Positions 8,602-19,042 of a stretch of DNA of 64,000 nucleotides are shown piece after piece; position 1 is the first letter of the stretch; every line of letters begins with the position of its first letter. The position numbers and the translations under genes are program-made. The stretch is from Bacteroidota bacterium (GTDB lineage Bacteria; Bacteroidota; Bacteroidia; NS11-12g; UBA9320). The DNA is taken from assembly GCA_016124755.1 (NCBI GenBank), contig WGNA01000016.1, positions 62,001 through 126,000 of the forward strand, in the 5' to 3' direction. Below the pieces are notes generated by a model. It was not told the origin of the DNA. It searched no databases and saw only the letters and a program-made list of their open reading frames with translations.

Positions 8602-9861
8602 ATGCTGTACTACCTGTTCCGTTACCTCGAAGAAAAATTCAACCTGCCCGGCGCCGGCGTGTTTGAGTTCATCTCTTTCCGCGCGGGTATGGCGATCATC
8701 CTTTCGCTCGTAATCAGCCTGCTTTTCGGTAAAACTCTGATTGAAAAACTCCGAAATCTTCAGGTGGCGGAAACCATCCGAAATCTTGGTTTAACAGGAG
8801 AAGAAGGAAAAAAAGGAACGCCAACAATGGGAGGACTCATCATCATAGCGGCCATCCTGATTCCCACTCTATTATTTGCTCGACTCCGGAATATTTATGT
8901 GATCCTGATGATCGTAACCACGGTTTGGCTGGGACTCATCGGTTTTCTCGACGACTACATTAAAGTCTTTAAAAAAGATAAAGCCGGACTTGCCGGAAAG
9001 TTCAAGGTTATTGGTCAGCTCGGTTTAGGATTAATCGTCGGATTTACGCTTTACATGAACGACGAAGTGCTCGTTCGAAAATTCGTTCGCGAATCGGTTG
9101 CCACTCAACACGAAAAGGAAATTGCCACGAAAAGCTATCCGGCATCAGATGGTGAAATGATTTACGAAGTCGATAACAAGTCGACAATCACCACCATTCC
9201 GTTTGTTAAAAATCACGAATTCGACTACGCAGATATTCTGTTCTTTTTAGACAAAGACAAAGCGCATAAATGGTCGTGGATCATCTATGTTCTGATCGTC
9301 ACCTTCATCATTATCGCGGTGAGCAATGCGGCCAATCTCACCGACGGAATCGATGGACTTGCTGCGGGAACGAGTGCCATTATCGGCGCAACTCTGGCTC
9401 TGCTGGCCTTCGTTTCCGGTAATGCCATTTTCGCCGACTACCTGAAAATTATGTTCATCCCGTTTCAGGGAGAGCTGGTGGTTTTCGGCGCCGCTTTGGT
9501 GGGAGCTTGTGTTGGTTTTCTCTGGTATAATTCGTATCCGGCTCAGGTATTCATGGGCGATACGGGAAGTCTGGCTCTGGGCGGAATTATCGCCGTCTTC
9601 GCCATTATGCTTCGCAAAGAACTGCTGATTCCGATTCTGTGCGGAATTTTCTTGGCCGAAAACCTGAGTGTGGTGCTGCAGGTTGGTTACTTCAAATACA
9701 CTAAAAGAAAATACGGAGAAGGCCGGCGGATTTTTAAAATGTCTCCGCTTCACCATCACTATCAAAAGCTTGGTTATTCGGAACCAAAGATCGTTGTACG
9801 CTTTCTCATCGTGAGCATCATGCTCGCTATTCTCACCTTAATCACCATAAAGCTGCGCTAA
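8602..9861 (+). CDS. mraY: Phospho-MurNAc-pentapeptide transferase MraY
   Basis: Polytopic membrane enzyme that transfers phospho-MurNAc-pentapeptide to undecaprenyl phosphate (lipid I). The catalytic aspartates appear in [16 protein letters not shown], with [10 protein letters not shown] and the C-terminal [15 protein letters not shown] loop. It has 419 residues, some 60 longer than E. coli MraY because of an extra hydrophilic loop around 155-215 ([15 protein letters not shown]...), as seen in Bacteroidota. murD follows after 3 nt. Confidence 0.96.
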   Translation: MLYYLFRYLEEKFNLPGAGVFEFISFRAGMAIILSLVISLLFGKTLIEKLRNLQVAETIRNLGLTGEEGKKGTPTMGGLIIIAAILIPTLLFARLRNIYVILMIVTTVWLGLIGFLDDYIKVFKKDKAGLAGKFKVIGQLGLGLIVGFTLYMNDEVLVRKFVRESVATQHEKEIATKSYPASDGEMIYEVDNKSTITTIPFVKNHEFDYADILFFLDKDKAHKWSWIIYVLIVTFIIIAVSNAANLTDGIDGLAAGTSAIIGATLALLAFVSGNAIFADYLKIMFIPFQGELVVFGAALVGACVGFLWYNSYPAQVFMGDTGSLALGGIIAVFAIMLRKELLIPILCGIFLAENLSVVLQVGYFKYTKRKYGEGRRIFKMSPLHHHYQKLGYSEPKIVVRFLIVSIMLAILTLITIKLR

Positions 9862-9864
9862 AAA

Positions 9865-11205
9865 ATGGCGAGGAGAACGGTCATATTAGGTGCAGGAGAA
9901 AGCGGTTCGGGTGCTGCGATTCTGGCTAAAAAGCTGGGAGACGAAGTTTTTGTATCGGATGCCGGAAACATCAAAGAAAAATACAAAGAGGAACTCGGTA
10001 ACGCTTCGATTGAATTTGAAAGCGGAAGACACTCGTATGATAAGATTCTGAATGCCGATGAGGTCATCATCAGTCCCGGAATCCCGCCAACCGCCGAGGT
10101 AGTTAAACGCGCTTCCGATAAAGGTATTCCGATGATATCAGAAATCGAATTCGCAGCCAGACACACCAAAGCCACTTTAATCGGAATTACCGGGACGAAC
10201 GGAAAAACCACCACCACGCTTTTAACCCATCACATTCTTACCAAAGCCGGACTGGATGCAGGACTTGCCGGTAATGTCGGAAAAAGCATGGCGCGTCAGG
10301 TGGCGGAAAACGATCGTGAATATTACGTAATTGAACTGAGCAGTTTTCAGCTCGACGGAATGTTCAATACCCGACTGCATTATGCGGTTCTGCTAAACAT
10401 CACACCGGATCATCTTGATCGCTATCCTTCGTACGAAGATTACATCGCATCCAAATTCCGGATCACACAAAATCAGACGGCAGAAGACAGCTTCATCTAC
10501 TGTCCCGATTCAGAACCCGTAGCGGATTATCTGAGTCAACACCCGGTTGCATCACGCCTCCTCCCCTTTTCACTCGAACGACAATGTTCTCCCGGCGGAT
10601 GGGCCGACGACAAAGCCTTTTACATAACACTCGATAAACCTGAAACAAAATTTAGTATGGATTTAAATCAACTCACAATCGGTGGTCGCCACAACACCTA
10701 CAATTCTATGGCTGCTTCGATCATCGCCAATTCGCTTATGATCCGGAATGAAGTGATCCGCGAAAGCCTGATGGATTTCAAAAACATTGAACACCGTCTG
10801 GAGTACGTCGCAACCGTGAAAGGTGTCGATTACATAAACGACTCAAAAGCGACGAATGTGAATTCGACCTGGTACGCTTTGGAAAGCATGAAAAAATCGG
10901 TGATCTGGATTGCCGGTGGTGTCGATAAAGGAAACGAATACGAAGCTTTGGTTCCGTTGGTGAAAGACAAAGTTCGCATTCTGGTTTGCCTCGGAAAGAA
11001 CAATATCCGTTTGCATCAGGCATTTGCGAAACACGTCGATATGGTAATTAACACACAGTCTGCAGACGAAGCAGTTCGTATTGCGAATGAATTTGCCAAT
11101 CGCGATGAAGTAGTTCTCCTCTCTCCGGCTTGTGCGAGTTTCGATCTTTTCGACAACTACGAAGACCGCGGACGACAATTTAAAGTTGCGGTAAGAAGCC
11201 TCTGA
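9865..11205 (+). CDS. murD: UDP-MurNAc-L-alanine--D-glutamate ligase MurD
   Basis: 446 residues. Adds D-Glu to UDP-MurNAc-L-Ala in the cytoplasm. The N-terminal Rossmann-like part begins VILGAGESGSGAAILAKK; the Mur ATP site is ITGTNGKTTTTLL near 110-122; IEHRLEYV and YINDSKATN are the conserved Mur-ligase motifs, and LLSPACASFDLFDNYEDRG near the end is typical of MurD. ftsW follows after 21 nt, the largest gap so far in this operon. Confidence 0.96.
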   Translation: MARRTVILGAGESGSGAAILAKKLGDEVFVSDAGNIKEKYKEELGNASIEFESGRHSYDKILNADEVIISPGIPPTAEVVKRASDKGIPMISEIEFAARHTKATLIGITGTNGKTTTTLLTHHILTKAGLDAGLAGNVGKSMARQVAENDREYYVIELSSFQLDGMFNTRLHYAVLLNITPDHLDRYPSYEDYIASKFRITQNQTAEDSFIYCPDSEPVADYLSQHPVASRLLPFSLERQCSPGGWADDKAFYITLDKPETKFSMDLNQLTIGGRHNTYNSMAASIIANSLMIRNEVIRESLMDFKNIEHRLEYVATVKGVDYINDSKATNVNSTWYALESMKKSVIWIAGGVDKGNEYEALVPLVKDKVRILVCLGKNNIRLHQAFAKHVDMVINTQSADEAVRIANEFANRDEVVLLSPACASFDLFDNYEDRGRQFKVAVRSL

Positions 11206-11226
11206 TAATTTTCGCGAAAATCTCGT

Positions 11227-12387
11227 ATGAAAATGCTCCATTGGTTTCGGGAAAACATTAAAGGCGACAAGATCATCTGGATCGTGATTGCCCTGTTATC
11301 TCTTTGGGGCATTCTGGCGGTTTACAGTTCCACCGGAACGCTGGCTTATGCCAAGCAAGGCGGGAATACGGAATATTATCTTTTTAAACACGTCGGGTTA
11401 TTGGGAATGGGATTATTTCTAATGTGGCTCGCGCATCAGGTCGATTTTCATTATTATTCAAGACCCGCGCAATACCTGGTTTATCCGGCGATGCTTTTAT
11501 TGGTTTACACGCTGTTTTTCGGAACACAGATTAATAGTGCGGTTCGCTGGGTGACTGTTCCCGGAATTGGTATTTCCTTTCAATCGAGCGATTTCGCCAA
11601 AGTAGCGTTGGTGATGTACATCGCGCGGTTTTTATCTAAAAGGCAGGAATCTATTCACGATTTCCGCAAAACATTTTTACCGGTTTTAGTGGTAATTGTT
11701 GTGGTTTGTTTGCTCATCGGCATTGCAGATTTATCCACCGCCTGCGTGTTATTTGCTACGAGCATGTTGCTTTTATTTATTGGCAGAATTCCTTTAAAAT
11801 ATATTTTATCCCTTTTTGCGATTGGAACCGTGGTGATTTCCATCGCAGCCGTAATTATTTACAATACCGATTTCAAAGCCGGTCGTGTGGCAACCTGGCG
11901 TTCACGAATCGAGAATTATGTGCAATTTGTTTCAGGAGAAGATGATGTTGAAACCTTTCAGAATCAACAGGCAAAAATTGCTATTGCGCACGGTGGATTA
12001 ATGGGTTTGGGTCCGGGTAAAAGCGAACAGAGAAATTTTTTGCCTTTGGCGTATGCAGATTTCATTTTCGCCATAATAATTGAAGAATACGGACTAATCG
12101 GTGCCTCGAGTGTTATAATTCTTTATTTGATTTTACTCTGGCGAACCGTCAGAATAATTGTGCAATCTCCCAAAGCATTCGGCGCTTTGCTGGCTGTGGG
12201 ACTCATGTTTACATTGGTAATTCAGGCATTTATGAATATGGGTGTAGCCGTTCATATACTTCCCAATACAGGCCTGCCACTTCCATTTATCAGTCTGGGC
12301 GGTACCAGTTTATTGTTTACCAGTTTCGCGATGGGCGTTATTCTCAGCGTGAGTCGTTCTAATGAAAATAAAACAGCTGTTGCATGA
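11227..12387 (+). CDS. ftsW: Septal peptidoglycan glycosyltransferase FtsW (SEDS family)
   Basis: 386 residues with about ten membrane segments. SEDS polymerase that makes septal glycan from lipid II together with FtsI. Recognisable parts are AVYSSTGTLAYAKQGG near 31-46, NSAVRWVTVPGIGISFQSSDFAK, GPGKSEQRNFLPLAYADFIFAII and LPFISLGGTSLL at the C-terminus. It lies between murD and murG, the usual dcw position, and overlaps murG by 4 nt. Confidence 0.95.
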   Translation: MKMLHWFRENIKGDKIIWIVIALLSLWGILAVYSSTGTLAYAKQGGNTEYYLFKHVGLLGMGLFLMWLAHQVDFHYYSRPAQYLVYPAMLLLVYTLFFGTQINSAVRWVTVPGIGISFQSSDFAKVALVMYIARFLSKRQESIHDFRKTFLPVLVVIVVVCLLIGIADLSTACVLFATSMLLLFIGRIPLKYILSLFAIGTVVISIAAVIIYNTDFKAGRVATWRSRIENYVQFVSGEDDVETFQNQQAKIAIAHGGLMGLGPGKSEQRNFLPLAYADFIFAIIIEEYGLIGASSVIILYLILLWRTVRIIVQSPKAFGALLAVGLMFTLVIQAFMNMGVAVHILPNTGLPLPFISLGGTSLLFTSFAMGVILSVSRSNENKTAVA

Positions 12388-13469
12388 ATTCGAAAAATAC
12401 CAAATTGTCTTTCCTCATTTCCGGTGGTGGAACCGGCGGGCATGTGTTTCCGGCCATTGCAATCGGACAGGCATTAAAACAAGAATTTCCCGAATCTAAA
12501 ATCGAATTTGTCGGGGCTAAAGGCCGCATGGAAATGAAAAAAGTTCCGGAAGCCGGTTTCCGGATTCACGGATTATGGATATCCGGAATTCATCGAAAGC
12601 TAACACCTAAAAACCTGAGTTTTCCTTTTAAGGTTATCGACAGTTTAATTAAATCCAGAAAAATAATTAAAAAAAATAAACCCGCAGTTGCCATAGGTGT
12701 GGGCGGTTATGCAAGCGGTCCTTTATTATTTATGGCTGCCAAAATGAAAATTCCCACCTTAATTTTAGAACCAAATGGTTTCCCGGGAATTACCAATCGC
12801 TGGCTCGGATCATCAGTAAATACCATTTGTGTCGCATTGCCGGGAATGGATCGCTTTTTTGATAAAGAAAAAATTGTTTTAACTGGTAATCCGATACGGC
12901 AAGATATTCTCACACCTATCTCTAAAGAAGATGCACGACATTATTTCGGATTAGATTCTCACAAACCCACACTCCTTATAATTGGTGGAAGTCTTGGCGC
13001 GCGATCCATTAACAGTGCAGTTAAGCGCGGATTAGAAAAATTAAAAAATGCCGGAATTCAAATCATTTGGCAAACCGGATCTTTATATAAAGAAGAACAC
13101 GAAGTTCCGGGAGTTCAACAGACCTTTATCCGTAAAATGCGGGAAGCTTATGGTGCGGCAGATTTGGTAATTTCCCGTGCAGGAGCCAGTTCCCTTTCCG
13201 AAATCTGTGCGTTGGGCAAAGCCGCAATTCTGGTTCCTTCACCCAATGTCGCGGAAGATCACCAAACCAAAAATGCAGTTGCGCTGATAGAACAAAATGC
13301 CGCTGTTTTGGTGAAAGATTCACACGCAAAAATGGAACTTATCGACACAGCCATTGAATTAATAAAAGATGCACAAAAACTCAGTGAAATGCAGTCGAAC
13401 GCATTAAAACTCGCTTTGCCGAATGCGCCTGAATTAATTGTGGCCGAAATACGGAAACTCATGAAATGA
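12384..13469 (+). CDS. murG: UDP-GlcNAc:undecaprenyl-PP-MurNAc-pentapeptide GlcNAc transferase MurG
   Basis: 361 residues, GT-B fold. Converts lipid I to lipid II at the inner face of the membrane. The N-terminal loop SGGGTGGHVFPAIAIGQAL, the second G-loop LIIGGSLGARSIN and the UDP-GlcNAc site ISRAGASSLSEICALGKAAILVPSP...DHQTKNA are all present. It overlaps ftsW and murC by 4 nt each. Confidence 0.96.
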   Translation: MNSKNTKLSFLISGGGTGGHVFPAIAIGQALKQEFPESKIEFVGAKGRMEMKKVPEAGFRIHGLWISGIHRKLTPKNLSFPFKVIDSLIKSRKIIKKNKPAVAIGVGGYASGPLLFMAAKMKIPTLILEPNGFPGITNRWLGSSVNTICVALPGMDRFFDKEKIVLTGNPIRQDILTPISKEDARHYFGLDSHKPTLLIIGGSLGARSINSAVKRGLEKLKNAGIQIIWQTGSLYKEEHEVPGVQQTFIRKMREAYGAADLVISRAGASSLSEICALGKAAILVPSPNVAEDHQTKNAVALIEQNAAVLVKDSHAKMELIDTAIELIKDAQKLSEMQSNALKLALPNAPELIVAEIRKLMK

Positions 13470-14839
13470 ACAAGGCTCCGTATCAACATATCTTTTTTCT
13501 GGGAATCGGAGGAATCGGGATGTCGGCTCTTGCGCGTTATTTCAACCATGCAGGCTATTCTGTTTCCGGCTATGATAAAACAGCAACTCCATTAACCGAT
13601 CAGTTAAAGAAGGAAGGTATTTCTATTTTATTTAATGATGATGTTGAACAACTAAAGGAGTATTTACCCGAAAATCAGGAAGGTTTATTAGTAGTTTATA
13701 CTCCCGCAATTCCAACCACAAGTCACATTTTTAATTATTTCAAAGACGAAGAAATCGAAATGATAAAACGGGCAAAAGCGTTGGGTGAAGTCACCCGCGA
13801 AACCCGTAATTTGTCTATTGCCGGAACACACGGAAAAACCACAACCAGTTGTTTACTCGCACATATAATGGCATCCTCTGCGATTCCATCGGTTTCTTTG
13901 TTGGGTGGAATTTCTTCTAATCTCGGCTCCAACTATTTTAATACAGCTGGCGAAAATCAAAATCCATATAGTGTTACTGAAGCCGATGAATTCGATCGTT
14001 CCTTTTTGCAGTTATCACCATACGCCGCCACAATTACCAGCATTGATGCAGACCATCTCGACATTTACGGTTCGGTTACGGAAATCCGCCAGTCATTTTT
14101 AGAATTTGCCCGTAGAGTCTCAACAGAAGGTATTTTATTTATTCAACATGATGCTGCGGGACATTTTCGAAAAGCGGGAATTAAACATCAGCGTTATGGA
14201 ATTCAGGCAGGCGATGTTTACGCGGATAATCTGAGAATTAAAAATTATTTATATCAGTTTGATCTGCATTTTAAAGACAAAGTAATAACGGATCTCGAAT
14301 TGGGTATTCCGGGTCGGCACAATGTTGAAAATGCGGTTGCAGCCTGTGCTTTGGCGACCTATGTGGGAGTGGATGAACATACTCTGCGAGTTGCATTAAA
14401 AACATTTACCGGTGTTAAACGTAGATTTGAATATATCTGTCGCGAACCCATTGTTTACATCGATGATTACGCACATCATCCGTCTGAATTAAATGCGATT
14501 ATCGGTTCGGTTAAAGCCCTTTATCCTCATAAAAAAATCACCGGTGTTTTTCAACCGCATTTGTATTCGCGTACCAAAGATTTTGCATCCGGATTTTCTG
14601 AAAGTCTCTCCGCACTCGATCGGGTTTTTTTATTGGATATTTATCCGGCCCGTGAACTTCCGATTCCCGGAGTTACTTCATCGATGTTGATGAAAAATAT
14701 CACATCTCCATGTGAATTGGTTTTAATGAAAAATGCGGTTTCCGAAGTATTAAAATCAGAACCGGAAGTACTGTTAACACTGGGAGCAGGAGATATCGAT
14801 ACATTAGTTCCAAAATTTAAAAAAGCCATTGAATCATGA
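13466..14839 (+). CDS. murC: UDP-N-acetylmuramate--L-alanine ligase MurC
   Basis: 457 residues. Adds the first amino acid of the stem peptide. Seen: IGGIGMSALARYFNHAG (N-terminal nucleotide fold), the ATP loop AGTHGKTTTSCLLAHI near 117-132, EADEFDRSFLQLSP, GRHNVENAVAA and DDYAHHPSEL. No ddl or murF lies in this cluster; the next gene is ftsQ, overlapping by 4 nt. Confidence 0.96.
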   Translation: MNKAPYQHIFFLGIGGIGMSALARYFNHAGYSVSGYDKTATPLTDQLKKEGISILFNDDVEQLKEYLPENQEGLLVVYTPAIPTTSHIFNYFKDEEIEMIKRAKALGEVTRETRNLSIAGTHGKTTTSCLLAHIMASSAIPSVSLLGGISSNLGSNYFNTAGENQNPYSVTEADEFDRSFLQLSPYAATITSIDADHLDIYGSVTEIRQSFLEFARRVSTEGILFIQHDAAGHFRKAGIKHQRYGIQAGDVYADNLRIKNYLYQFDLHFKDKVITDLELGIPGRHNVENAVAACALATYVGVDEHTLRVALKTFTGVKRRFEYICREPIVYIDDYAHHPSELNAIIGSVKALYPHKKITGVFQPHLYSRTKDFASGFSESLSALDRVFLLDIYPARELPIPGVTSSMLMKNITSPCELVLMKNAVSEVLKSEPEVLLTLGAGDIDTLVPKFKKAIES

Positions 14840-15564
14840 AGAAATACATTATTCGATGGTTAATATTATTAGCGGGATTGATTCTTATTCTCGCTGCCTG
14901 GTTTGCCGGAAGACACAAATTAAAAAACGGAACCGTTCAGGGTTCCAAAGTGATATTTAATGTTGAAATAACGGAGCAGTTTGTTTCCGAAGAATCTATT
15001 TTAAATTTTCTCCGGAATCATCACTTGGATTTTAACGGAAAACCGGTTCGCGACCTTCCGTTGGGAAAGGCAGAAGAAGTTTTAGAAAAACAGCCTTTCA
15101 TTAAAAGTGTGGATTGTTATGTTGATCTCACCAACCATTTTGTGGTTGATATTAAACAACGTAAACCCATCATCCGGATTTATCCGAAATACGGAGATCC
15201 TTACTACATCGACGAAGACGGAGATCGCTTTCCGTTATCAACATTGTTTAGTGCTGATGTGGTGGTAGCCTCGGGAAACATTCTCCCAGCCATGAACAGT
15301 AAACTGTACAAACTCGCAGTGGCTGTGCATCAGTCTGACTTCTGGGAGGGCTTCATCGAACACATATTTGTAAGTGACAACAACGACATTGTTTTCACCA
15401 CACAGATCGCAGGACATCAGGTTGTTTTGGGCGATGTGACCCGAATTGAAGAGAAGCTTTCGAAGCTTGAAGCTTTTTATGAAAAGGAGCTTGAAGAACG
15501 TGGATGGGAACAATTCAAAGTAATAAATCTCGAGTACAGGGATCAGGTAATTTGTAGAAAATAA
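14836..15564 (+). CDS. ftsQ: Cell division protein FtsQ
   Basis: 242 residues. A short cytoplasmic start, one membrane helix (WLILLAGLILILAAWFAG, about 8-25), a POTRA-like region with KQRKPIIRIYPKYGDPYYIDEDGDRFPLS, and the FtsQ beta domain. FtsQ scaffolds the FtsL/FtsI/FtsW complex. Sequence conservation is low, as usual for this protein, so the call rests on topology, the IYPK...YYIDEDG stretch and its place between murC and ftsA. It ends 3 nt before ftsA. Confidence 0.88.
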   Translation: MKKYIIRWLILLAGLILILAAWFAGRHKLKNGTVQGSKVIFNVEITEQFVSEESILNFLRNHHLDFNGKPVRDLPLGKAEEVLEKQPFIKSVDCYVDLTNHFVVDIKQRKPIIRIYPKYGDPYYIDEDGDRFPLSTLFSADVVVASGNILPAMNSKLYKLAVAVHQSDFWEGFIEHIFVSDNNDIVFTTQIAGHQVVLGDVTRIEEKLSKLEAFYEKELEERGWEQFKVINLEYRDQVICRK

Positions 15565-15567
15565 CAC

Positions 15568-16890
15568 ATGAAGAAAGACAAGATTGTAGTCGGTTTAGAC
15601 ATAGGAACAACGAAGATCTGTGCGATTGCGGGGAAGTATAATGAGTTTGGAAAAGTTCAGATTATCGGTCGCGGTGAAGTTCCTTCAAACGGTGGTGTAA
15701 CACGCGGCGTTGTTTCCAATATTGATAAAACGGTTGCGGCAATCGGAGAAGCGGTAAAGATTGCATCCGACATGGCGAATTTGGATATTCACAATGTGTA
15801 TGTGGGAATTGCCGGCGCGCACATCCGCAGTCTGCAACACCGCGGAATGATCATCCGTAACGACTCCGATTCTGAAATTACGCAGGGCGATCTAGATAAA
15901 CTCGAACAGGACATGTATAAACTTTCGGTGAATGCCGGAGATAAAATTATTCATGTTCTCGCTCAGGATTATACCGTTGACGACGAACCGGGAATTACCG
16001 ATCCGATCGGTATGGCCGGCGTTAAACTCGAAGGAAATTTTCACATAATTACCGGTCAGGCTTCTGCTGCGAAAAACATTCACAAGTGCGTTGAAAAAGC
16101 CAATTTAAAAGCAGAGGAAATTATTCTGGAACCTCTCGCATCGAGCCGCTCGGTTTTGAGCGACGACGAAATGGAAGCCGGCGTTGTTCTGGTTGATATC
16201 GGAGGCGGAACAACCGATGTAGCCATTTTCCATGAGAATATTATCCGGCACACAGCCATTATTCCATACGGCGGAAACGTAATTACCGAAGACATAAAAG
16301 AAGGTTGTAATGTGATGAAGAATCAGGCGGAACTGTTAAAGGTTCGGTTCGGTTCGGCATTAGACGACCAGTCGATGGACAACGAAATTGTTTCAATTCC
16401 CGGATTGCGCGGACGGGATCCGAAAGAGATTTCCGTGCGCAACCTTTCGCTTATCATTAATGCACGTGTTGCTGAAATTCTCGAACTGGTTTATTACGAA
16501 ATAAAAGCCAGCGGACTCGAAAAGAAATTGGTCGGCGGAATGGTTATTACCGGTGGGGGTGCACAATTAAAAAACATCACGCAGTTAGCCGAATATGTTA
16601 CCGGTCTCGATACCAGAATCGGTTATCCGAACGAACATCTTTCGAAAGGAATGGTGGAAGAAATGAAGAGTCCGGTTTACGCAACCAGCGTGGGACTTGT
16701 GCTGATGGGTCTTGCGGAGGAAAATGAAAGCGGCAATTTTTTTAAGCCGGAAGATCAGACTGATATGGAAGAAGGTACTGATCAAAACGAAAACACACCT
16801 GAAAAGAAAATATCAGAAGAGAAGAAAGAACATTTTTTCAGAAGATTTAAAGATTGGTTGAAGGACGAAAGTGATATTAAAGATTTTTAA
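15568..16890 (+). CDS. ftsA: Cell division protein FtsA
   Basis: 440 residues, actin fold. Links FtsZ to the membrane. Phosphate-1 motif VVGLDIGTTKICAIAG at the N-terminus, phosphate-2 VVLVDIGGGTTDVAIF, and the adenosine motif MVITGGGAQLKN. After an acidic linker (MEEGTDQNENTPEKK...) the C-terminal HFFRRFKDWLKDESDIKDF is the expected amphipathic membrane-targeting helix. ftsZ follows after 11 nt. Confidence 0.96.
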   Translation: MKKDKIVVGLDIGTTKICAIAGKYNEFGKVQIIGRGEVPSNGGVTRGVVSNIDKTVAAIGEAVKIASDMANLDIHNVYVGIAGAHIRSLQHRGMIIRNDSDSEITQGDLDKLEQDMYKLSVNAGDKIIHVLAQDYTVDDEPGITDPIGMAGVKLEGNFHIITGQASAAKNIHKCVEKANLKAEEIILEPLASSRSVLSDDEMEAGVVLVDIGGGTTDVAIFHENIIRHTAIIPYGGNVITEDIKEGCNVMKNQAELLKVRFGSALDDQSMDNEIVSIPGLRGRDPKEISVRNLSLIINARVAEILELVYYEIKASGLEKKLVGGMVITGGGAQLKNITQLAEYVTGLDTRIGYPNEHLSKGMVEEMKSPVYATSVGLVLMGLAEENESGNFFKPEDQTDMEEGTDQNENTPEKKISEEKKEHFFRRFKDWLKDESDIKDF

Positions 16891-16901
16891 AGCAAGCGTA
16901 C

Positions 16902-18272
16902 ATGAATTTTAAAGTCGATTTACCTAAAGAAAGATCATCCATCATCAAGGTAGTTGGTGTTGGAGGAGGCGGTGGAAACGCCGTAAATTACATGTACGAG
17001 CAGGGCATTACCGGAGTAGATTTCTTTATCTGCAATACGGATAATCAGGCTCTGGAACTAAGTCCGATTCCGAATAAAATTCAGATTGGAAACGAATTAA
17101 CCGAAGGTCGCGGGGCCGGATCCAATCCGGATGTCGGTAAAAAAGCGGCAGAGGAAAGTCTCGAAGAAATTATCGATTCGCTCGGTGTTAACACTCAAAT
17201 GGTTTTTGTAACTGCCGGAATGGGCGGAGGAACCGGAACCGGAGCAGCGCCGGTTATTGCGCGTGCTGCCCGCGACATGGGAATTCTCACCGTAGGAATT
17301 GTTACCACACCCTTCATGTTTGAAGGTTCGAAGCGGGGAAGAGCGGCCGAAGAAGGTATTGAAGCCATGCGCGAAACGGTCGATTCCCTACTCATTATTT
17401 CGAACGACCGAATTAAAGACATGTACGGAAATCTGCCTATATCTCAGGCATTTTCATACGCCGATAATGTATTAACTACAGCCGCTAAAGGCATTGCGGA
17501 AATTATCACTATTGCCGGCAGCATCAATGTGGATTTCGAAGATGTAAAAACCGCAATGAAAGGCAGCGGTGTTGCCATAATGGGTAACGGACTTGCCGAA
17601 GGAGACGGCCGGGCATTGCGTGCGGCTGAAATGGCTTTGAACTCACCATTGCTTAACGACAATAAGATTCACGGTGCGAGTGATTTGCTCATTAATATTT
17701 CGTACGGAGCCGATGAAGCCCGAATGGATGAGTATTCGGAAATCAATGAATTCTTTCAGGAGCAAGCCGGAATGGAAGCCAATCTTAAATGCGGATTGTG
17801 CTACGATCATTCGTTGGGAAATAAGATTTCCGTAACGATTATCGCCACCGGATTTGCTAAAAAAGAGAATCAGTTTCGGGCGGTAAAAACAGATGACCAC
17901 ATCATTGAGTCGGTTAATATTGTGGACAACGTTGATAAAGATGAGAAAGCCGATTTGGTGAATACTAAACAAGCAAGTATTTTTGATTTCATTAATGTGC
18001 CCGAGGAGAAGGAGATTCTGGAGGCTAACCAGCGTGTAGAAGAGATGAAACAGCGTATGGTTCACCTCAGGCAGTTGAGACAAAACGCTAACACCGAGGA
18101 AGGTATGGAAGAATTTGAAAACATACCGGCCTACAAAAGAAGAGGTGTTAAGCTCGATTCAACTGCACATTCTTCAGAGTCCGGTGTTTCCCGAGTGTCA
18201 CTAATTGATGAGCCCGAAAAAAAACCTGAGTTAAAATCGAATAATTCATTTCTACACGATAACGTAGATTAA
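16902..18272 (+). CDS. ftsZ: Cell division GTPase FtsZ
   Basis: 456 residues. Tubulin-like GTPase that forms the Z ring. The tubulin signature [15 protein letters not shown] and the T-loops ([22 protein letters not shown]) are present. After a variable linker the conserved peptide [12 protein letters not shown] appears about 50 residues before the end and is followed by a Ser/Asp-rich tail ([15 protein letters not shown]...). In many bacteria this peptide is the true C-terminus, so the extra tail is of note. Last gene of the dcw operon; a hairpin terminator follows. Confidence 0.96.
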   Translation: MNFKVDLPKERSSIIKVVGVGGGGGNAVNYMYEQGITGVDFFICNTDNQALELSPIPNKIQIGNELTEGRGAGSNPDVGKKAAEESLEEIIDSLGVNTQMVFVTAGMGGGTGTGAAPVIARAARDMGILTVGIVTTPFMFEGSKRGRAAEEGIEAMRETVDSLLIISNDRIKDMYGNLPISQAFSYADNVLTTAAKGIAEIITIAGSINVDFEDVKTAMKGSGVAIMGNGLAEGDGRALRAAEMALNSPLLNDNKIHGASDLLINISYGADEARMDEYSEINEFFQEQAGMEANLKCGLCYDHSLGNKISVTIIATGFAKKENQFRAVKTDDHIIESVNIVDNVDKDEKADLVNTKQASIFDFINVPEEKEILEANQRVEEMKQRMVHLRQLRQNANTEEGMEEFENIPAYKRRGVKLDSTAHSSESGVSRVSLIDEPEKKPELKSNNSFLHDNVD

Positions 18273-18300
18273 AGAACTTTTCTACACATGCGACTTGATC

Positions 18301-18336
18301 AGGGGATTGACTTTGCGTTGGTCCCCTTTTCTTTTG
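18301..18336 (+). terminator. Rho-independent terminator of the dcw operon
   Basis: AGGGGA at 18301 pairs with TCCCCT at 18332, and the right arm runs into TTTTCTTTT. The loop is 15 nt, long for a terminator. It lies about 30 nt after the ftsZ stop. Confidence 0.65.
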
Positions 18337-18405
18337 TACCCGTTTTAGGTTTGATGTGAATTTGGTAATTTGTGGGTCTTAAACTAACCCATTCACGAAT
18401 CAACC

Positions 18406-18996
18406 ATGAAAACTTCACAGAATTTCAGAAACCATAATCGAAAATCAATTCGTCTTAAAGGTTATGACTATTCGCAGGCAGGATTGTACTTTGTAACCCT
18501 TTGTTGTCAGGATCGTGAATGTTTATTTGGCACCGTAACAGATAGTGTGATTCATTTAAACGATGCTGGTATGGTTGCCAAATCATGCTGGTTGGAAATC
18601 CCTGAACATTTCCCCAACGTTGTTTTACATGAATTTGTAATCATGCCGAATCATATTCATGGCATAATTGAAATAACAGAAAAAATCCCCGTTGAAGGGA
18701 CGGAATATTTTCCGCCCGATAAAAACCAGATTGTCACCAAAAACCGTAATATCAATAAACCGGCGAATGTTAATTCGCACCTGCCGCGTTCACCATCGGG
18801 AACGGTTGGATCAATTGTACGGGGATTTAAAATCGGGGTGACAAAATGGATGCGGAATAATACCAACATTCATAATGTTTGGCAACGCAACTACCACGAC
18901 TGGATAATCAGAAATACAAAATCATATCAGAATATTACCCGATACATTATGAATAATCCGGCCAAATGGTCTGTTGATTCAATGAATAAAAAATAA
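18406..18996 (+). CDS. REP-associated tyrosine transposase (RAYT, IS200/IS605-like Y1 family)
   Basis: 196 residues. The N-terminal KGYDYSQAGLYFVTLCCQDRECLFG, the HUH motif in MPNHIHGIIE (about 83-92) and a conserved C-terminal Tyr region, SYQNITRYIMNNPAKW, identify a single-domain Y1 transposase of the REP-associated group. Such proteins act on short palindromic repeats rather than on a classic insertion sequence. No terminal repeats flank the gene, but two islands of palindromic elements lie 1.3 and 5.4 kb downstream and a third at 60 kb. It appears intact. Confidence 0.85.
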   Translation: MKTSQNFRNHNRKSIRLKGYDYSQAGLYFVTLCCQDRECLFGTVTDSVIHLNDAGMVAKSCWLEIPEHFPNVVLHEFVIMPNHIHGIIEITEKIPVEGTEYFPPDKNQIVTKNRNINKPANVNSHLPRSPSGTVGSIVRGFKIGVTKWMRNNTNIHNVWQRNYHDWIIRNTKSYQNITRYIMNNPAKWSVDSMNKK

Positions 18997-19042
18997 ATTG
19001 GATTTTCTATTTAGTCCTCGCTCAACTGAAGACAAACCCAAA

